The translations under genes and the position numbers were made by a program. Positions 58,814 through 64,000 of a stretch of DNA of 64,000 bases are shown piece after piece. Position 1 is the first letter of the stretch; each line of letters opens with the position of its first letter. The stretch is from Colwellia sp. C1TZA3. Its GTDB lineage: Bacteria; Pseudomonadota; Gammaproteobacteria; Enterobacterales; Alteromonadaceae. Location: positions 1 through 64,000 of the forward strand of contig NZ_VOLS01000009.1 in NCBI RefSeq assembly GCF_007954265.1. The letters are read 5' to 3'. Below the pieces are notes generated by a model. It did no database searches. It was not told the DNA's origin and saw only the letters and a list, made by a program, of their open reading frames with translations.

Positions 58814-59917
58814 ATGAGTCTTGCTGATCAAATTTTAGCGGTAAATAATGATTTGCCTATTCGTACAGATGTTGCTGTTCATAGTGGCAAAGTACGTTCT
58901 GTCTATTGGTTAACTGACATCGACAGTCGTCGCTTAATTCGAGAGAAAAATTATGATGTTGCACAAGATACGCCATTAGCGATCATGGTGATCAGTGACC
59001 GCATTTCAGCATTTGACTGCATTTGGCGCGGTGAGGGTGGCATGAAAGGCGTACCCGGCAAAGGCGCAGCATTAAATGCCATTTCTAATCATTGGTTTAA
59101 GTTATTTAAACAGCAAGGGTTAGCCGACAGCCATATTCTTGATATACCGCATCCGTTTGTTTGGATTGTGCAAAAAGCCAAACCTGTGATGATTGAAGCT
59201 ATATGTCGCCAATATATTACCGGTTCCATGTGGCGTTCGTATGCTAAAGGCGAACGCGAATTTTGTGGTATAGCGCTAATAGATGATCTTAAAAAAGACA
59301 GTAAGTTGCCACAATTGTTACAAACGCCATCAACTAAAGGTATTTTACAAGGCATACCTGGCGTGCCTGCAGTAGATGATGTTAATGTAACTCGCAAAAA
59401 TATTGTAGATAATTTCGCCGCTTTTAATTTTAAATCAGTTGGTGATATAGCCCAGTATGAAAAGTTTTTAACTGAAGGTTTTGACGTTATTTCAATAGCG
59501 TTAGCTAAACTTGATCAGATTTTTGTTGATACCAAATTTGAGTTTGGCTATGTCAAAGATCGTAACGGTAATGATAAGCTTATTTATATGGATGAAGTAG
59601 GTACACCGGACTCATCACGCATTTGGGACGGCGAGCAGTATCGCGCAGGTAATATTGTTGAAAACTCTAAAGAGGGTTTCCGTCAGTTATTACTTAAGCA
59701 CTTCCCTGATGCCGATATTCTTTTGAATAAAGACCGTATGATTGAGCGTGAAGCACTTGCCCGTGACAATGAGTTACCAGCAGATGTATTAATGGCAGTA
59801 TCAGCAACCTACATCGCGATCGCTGAAAAAATCACGGGTAAAAGCATTGTCTTATCGCAAAATCCTAAACAAGAGATTATTGATGTTTTACGTGATGAAT
59901 ATCAACTGATTGACTAA
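58814..59917 (+). CDS. purC: Phosphoribosylaminoimidazole-succinocarboxamide synthase, long form
   Basis: A 367-residue SAICAR synthetase that joins aspartate to CAIR in purine synthesis. It is the long gammaproteobacterial form (E. coli PurC has 237). The ATP-grasp-like core has [52 protein letters not shown] and [19 protein letters not shown]. The ATG is preceded by GGAATTAAAGG. It stands alone between the rplT terminator and its own terminator. Confidence 0.95.
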   Translation: MSLADQILAVNNDLPIRTDVAVHSGKVRSVYWLTDIDSRRLIREKNYDVAQDTPLAIMVISDRISAFDCIWRGEGGMKGVPGKGAALNAISNHWFKLFKQQGLADSHILDIPHPFVWIVQKAKPVMIEAICRQYITGSMWRSYAKGEREFCGIALIDDLKKDSKLPQLLQTPSTKGILQGIPGVPAVDDVNVTRKNIVDNFAAFNFKSVGDIAQYEKFLTEGFDVISIALAKLDQIFVDTKFEFGYVKDRNGNDKLIYMDEVGTPDSSRIWDGEQYRAGNIVENSKEGFRQLLLKHFPDADILLNKDRMIEREALARDNELPADVLMAVSATYIAIAEKITGKSIVLSQNPKQEIIDVLRDEYQLID

Positions 59918-59944
59918 CGTTTAGCTTTCATTTTAGCTTTACAT

Positions 59945-59970
59945 AGCCTCGCAATAGCGGGGCTTTTTTA
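59945..59970 (+). terminator. Terminator after purC
   Basis: AGCCTCGC-AATA-GCGGGGCT with a run of six T, 28 bp past the stop. Confidence 0.88.
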
Positions 59971-59971
59971 T

Positions 59972-60034
59972 GCTCAGGACGAGCCGTATGCTGCGATCAC
60001 ATGGATGTGAAAGAGCAGCTATGCTCAGGCCTTT
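59972..60034. repeat. Family F fragment
   Basis: GCTGCGATCACATG and GATGTGAAAGAGCAGC, then ATGCTCAGGCCTTT, the same modules in the same order as at 23705-23800. It has no coding potential. Confidence 0.6.
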
Positions 60035-60115
60035 TTAAATCGTTAGAGATAAAATTAGTAATTTTATCCAACATTGCTTTTACTGATAATAATATAGCGT
60101 TGGGCAGTTGTTTTT

Positions 60116-60726
60116 GTAGGTCGGACTTCAGTCCGTCAACCGCTAAGCGAGCGATTAATGTGCTGGGTTAACAATCATCTAAAGCGAGTATTATTTTTTA
60201 GGTTGGCATTTATGCCGAAAATAGTTAAATTTCATTTAACCTGATGGACTAAAGTCCAACCTACATCGGGCCTACGGGTGGCAATATAAAGTTTGGTGAT
60301 TTTTTTTGTAGGTCGGACTTCAGTCCGTCAACCGCTAAGCGAGCGATTAATGTGCTGGGTTAACAATCATCTAAAGCGAGTATTATTTTTAGGTTGGCAT
60401 TTATGCCGAAAATAGTTAAATTTCATTTAACCTGATGGACTAAAGTCCAACCTAAATCGGGCCTACGGGTGGCAATATAAAGTTTGGTGATTTTTTTTGT
60501 AGGTCGGACTTCAGTCCGTCAACCGCTAAGCGAGCGATTAATGTGCTGGGTTAACAATCATCTAAAGCGAGTATTATTTTTTAGGTTGGCATTTATGCCA
60601 AAAATAGTTAAATTTCATTTAACCTGATGGACTAAAGTCCAACCTACATCGGGCCTACGGGTGGCAACATAAAGTTTGGTGATTTTTTTTTGTAGGTCGG
60701 ACTTCAGTCCGTCAACCGCTAAGCGA
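60116..60726 (+). repeat. Tandem array of 191-193-bp units before glnK
   Basis: Unit starts (GTAGGTCGGACTTCAGTCCG) are at 60116, 60308, 60499 and 60692: three full units and a 35-bp start of a fourth. Each unit has GGTCGGACTTCAGTCCGTCA near one end and TGATGGACTAAAGTCCAACC near the other, and an inner GGTTGGCATTTATGCC. The first pair are complementary with several paired changes, so each unit can fold into a long stem. No ORF is seen; the remaining 60727-60884 sequence shows nothing. Confidence 0.88.
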
Positions 60727-60884
60727 ACACATTACTTGATACACAAAAGCCCAACCGAAAAGAAAACCGATCGTTGTTTCTTTTAACTGAAAGCTGATAG
60801 TTATTTAAATGACAGCTGTCTCTTAAAACTTGTTTATCCCCCCAAATATAATTGTTGCCCTTTTTTGATGCATAGTTAGGGCGT

Positions 60885-60901
60885 TGCACCAATATCGCTC
60901 T
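60885..60901. promoter_or_regulatory. Weak NtrC-like site
   Basis: TGCACCAATATCGCTCT keeps the left half of the NtrC consensus (TGCACCA) but little of the right. It lies 31 bp upstream of a better site, about three helical turns, as in NtrC-activated promoters. Confidence 0.45.
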
Positions 60902-60915
60902 TTGATGATGTTTTG

Positions 60916-60932
60916 TGCACTAACTTGGTGCT
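60916..60932. promoter_or_regulatory. NtrC-like binding site upstream of glnK-amtB
   Basis: TGCACTAACTTGGTGCT matches the NtrC consensus (TGCACCA-N3-TGGTGCA) at 12 of the 14 fixed positions and lies 144 bp before the glnK start. NtrC activates glnK-amtB under nitrogen limitation in enterobacteria. A candidate sigma-54 promoter at 61006 has wrong spacing by one base, so the promoter itself is not settled. Confidence 0.65.
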
Positions 60933-61045
60933 TTTTGATTATTAGTAAAGGGAGATTTTAAACTTAAATATATGTATTTAATGGCTTTTTTATTTTGGGT
61001 ATAAATGGTGCTTAGTATTGTTAAAATAATAAGATTCAAACTTAA

Positions 61046-61414
<369 letters not shown>

Positions 61415-61492
61415 TCAAGCTTTATCGAACAATAAAAATAAAATGGGCTGTTCAGCATAAAGCCTAAAAAGATTTAAATAGTGGATGTAAAA

Positions 61493-62785
61493 ATGAATAA
61501 AATAATTATCACACTTTTCGCTTTAACTTTTTCTTTACCGAGTTTTGCTGAAGAAGCAACACTTAACGGTGCTAATACCGCATGGATATTAACCGCCACA
61601 GCACTAGTATTATTGATGACCTTACCGGGTTTAGCTTTGTTTTATGGCGGCTTAGTGCGCCGAAAAAATATTTTATCAATTTTAATGCAATGTTTTGCCA
61701 TTGCCGGTGTTTCATCCATTTTATGGTTTATCGTCGGTTACAGTTTAGCTTTTGGCGAAGGTAATGCATGGATTGGCGATTTTAGTAAAGTGCTTATGGT
61801 AGGTATGACTAAGGAAACACTTGCAGGTGACATTCCTGAAAGCCTATTTATGCTGTTTCAAATGACTTTTGCGGTGATCACACCGGCGCTAATTATCGGT
61901 GCTTACGCCGAAAGAATGAAGTTTTCTGCGGTATTGCTGTTTTCAGGGTTATGGCTGTTAGTGGTTTATGCACCTGTTACTCATTGGGTTTGGGGTGGTG
62001 GTTGGCTTGCACAAATGGGCGTTTACGATTTTGCCGGTGGTATTGTGGTTCATATCACCGCAGGTGTTGCGGCACTTGTGGCAGCGTTAGTGTTGGGTCC
62101 TCGTCATGGTTTTCCAAAAACCCCGATGTTACCGCATAACCTCACCATGACAGTAACAGGTGCTGGTATGTTGTGGGTTGGCTGGTTTGGTTTTAATGGT
62201 GGAAGTGCTTTAGCTGCGAATGGTGATGCGGCAATGGCGATGTTAGTGACTCATTTGTCAGCTTCAGCCGGGGCGCTTACTTGGGCTGCTATCGAGTGGA
62301 AAAAATTTGGTAAAGCCAGTGTGCTTGGTGCAGTAACTGGTATGGTTGCAGGCTTAGGTACTATAACACCCGCATCAGGTTTTGTTGGACCAGGCGGCGC
62401 TTTAATTATTGGTGTTTCAGCGGGTATTGTTTGTTTTTATTCAACAGTTTATATTAAACATAAACTGAAAATTGATGATTCATTAGACGTGTTTCCTGTG
62501 CATGGCATTGGCGGTATTTTAGGCACTTTACTTGCAGGTATTTTTGCCTCAACTGAGCTAGGAGCCTTTAGTGGTTTTGGTTACGCTGAAGGTATTAGTA
62601 CCATGATAGGGCAGGTCACCGTGCAACTCATTGGTATTGGTGCGACTATTCTTTATACCGCAGTTGTCTCTTACCTATTGTTTAAACTGGTGGCATTAAT
62701 GACTCAGGGATTACGGGTATCTAAAGAGCAAGAAATTACCGGCTTAGACATAACTGAGCATGACGAAGTGGGTTATAACCTTTAA
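61493..62785 (+). CDS. amtB: Ammonium channel AmtB
   Basis: A 430-residue trimeric ammonium channel from the ATG at 61493 (MNKIIITLFALTFSLPSFAE, a cleaved signal peptide); a GTG at 61481 is in frame but less likely. Eleven membrane segments follow. Key pore residues are visible: the aspartate in YDFAGGIVVHITAG, the first pore histidine there, and the second in VHGIGGILGTLLAGIFAS. GlnK binds its cytoplasmic face and blocks the pore when nitrogen is plentiful. It ends the glnK-amtB operon. Confidence 0.97.
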   Translation: MNKIIITLFALTFSLPSFAEEATLNGANTAWILTATALVLLMTLPGLALFYGGLVRRKNILSILMQCFAIAGVSSILWFIVGYSLAFGEGNAWIGDFSKVLMVGMTKETLAGDIPESLFMLFQMTFAVITPALIIGAYAERMKFSAVLLFSGLWLLVVYAPVTHWVWGGGWLAQMGVYDFAGGIVVHITAGVAALVAALVLGPRHGFPKTPMLPHNLTMTVTGAGMLWVGWFGFNGGSALAANGDAAMAMLVTHLSASAGALTWAAIEWKKFGKASVLGAVTGMVAGLGTITPASGFVGPGGALIIGVSAGIVCFYSTVYIKHKLKIDDSLDVFPVHGIGGILGTLLAGIFASTELGAFSGFGYAEGISTMIGQVTVQLIGIGATILYTAVVSYLLFKLVALMTQGLRVSKEQEITGLDITEHDEVGYNL

Positions 62786-62807
62786 GCACTAACTATTTAA
62801 TCTGTCA

Positions 62808-62838
62808 GAGGAAAAGGCCATAAAAAGCCTTTTCCTCA
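62808..62838 (+). terminator. Terminator after amtB
   Basis: GAGGAAAAGGC-CATAAAA-GCCTTTTCCTC, an 11-bp stem. The T run is weak on this strand. Confidence 0.7.
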
Positions 62839-63013
62839 TATCCTCAGCTAGTTTATTTTTAATTCTAAATGCCATTATGGTTAAAATCAGTTACTTTTAT
62901 AAAAGTAAAAGTTAAATAGCACTGTTTTTTCTCGGAAAATGTAGATTTACTCTACTTTATCCATCATTTTTTGTGTAAAATTATCTATCATTTTATTAAT
63001 CGAAAAAGTCTAG

Positions 63014-64000
<987 letters not shown>

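Noticed and set aside
60116-60726. CRISPR-like array
   Set aside because: The 191-193-bp units are near-identical along their whole length, with no unique spacers.
61006-61021. Sigma-54 promoter of glnK
   Set aside because: TGGTGC and TTGTT are one base too far apart, and the -12 GC is not kept; I could not call it.

Overview
The window looks like chromosomal DNA of a low-GC marine gammaproteobacterium, most likely a Colwellia/Thalassotalea-type member of the Alteromonadales. This is an inference from protein character, AT-rich codon use, gammaproteobacterial gene order (trmO-rcsF, metG with divergent mrp, tesA-ybbA-ybbP, norM-riboflavin synthase, thrS-infC-rpmI-rplT) and the dense load of short palindromic intergenic repeats. 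No phage, plasmid, CRISPR array or recognisable defence island was seen.

Layout. 1-370: 5' end of an HTH transposase gene, its terminal inverted repeat, and a 157-bp miniature element (family A). 672-7114: two methyl-accepting chemotaxis proteins, a VF530 DNA-binding protein, a DUF2780 exported protein and a small Xre regulator. 7200-9583: a FAD glycerol-3-phosphate dehydrogenase-like gene broken by an A element plus a large internal deletion, then an intact FGGY kinase. 9584-11600: repeats, including four tandem 178-bp units. 11638-16943: sbcD-sbcC. 17027-25467: Baeyer-Villiger-type monooxygenase, alpha/beta hydrolase, metallo-beta-lactamase-fold hydrolase, royal-jelly-like exported protein, slyD and an exported amidohydrolase. 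25764-29147: trmO, rcsF and a dicarboxylate symporter fused to a solute-binding domain. 29304-34867: metG, mrp, dcd, yvcK-like. 35152-36226: a tRNA transcription unit (Ala-GGC, four Glu-TTC). 37129-44638: Kef-type antiporter, tesA, ybbA-ybbP, AI-2E family permease, DUF2947. 44953-54692: LRR-protein kinase, tRNA-Val, norM, riboflavin synthase, CPXCG protein, fdxA, FAD oxidoreductase, START protein, GGDEF-EAL protein. 55228-64000: thrS-infC-rpmI-rplT, purC, glnK-amtB with NtrC-like sites, and the first 300 codons of pheS.

The most unusual signal is the repeat landscape. Family A (157-bp core, eight copies plus a fragment) and family B (160-bp core, three full copies plus degenerate or partial ones) share an outer end of the form TACCA, five variable bases, ATTAA. 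The same end lies directly upstream of the transposase gene at the left edge. Eleven of the twelve measurable full or nearly full copies, including one with a shortened end, are flanked by an identical 3-bp duplication, TAA or TTA. Because that target is itself a stop codon on one strand, several neighbouring genes (slyD, the LRR kinase) end exactly on the duplicated target, and two others (Xre regulator, MBL protein) take their stop from inside the repeat end. Other repeats are a 178-bp tandem family with dispersed relatives, a 191-193-bp tandem array before glnK, and a TATACCC-ended element in long and short forms.

Most genes are ordinary housekeeping or signalling genes. Functions rest on recognised motifs in the translated sequence; no database search was run.
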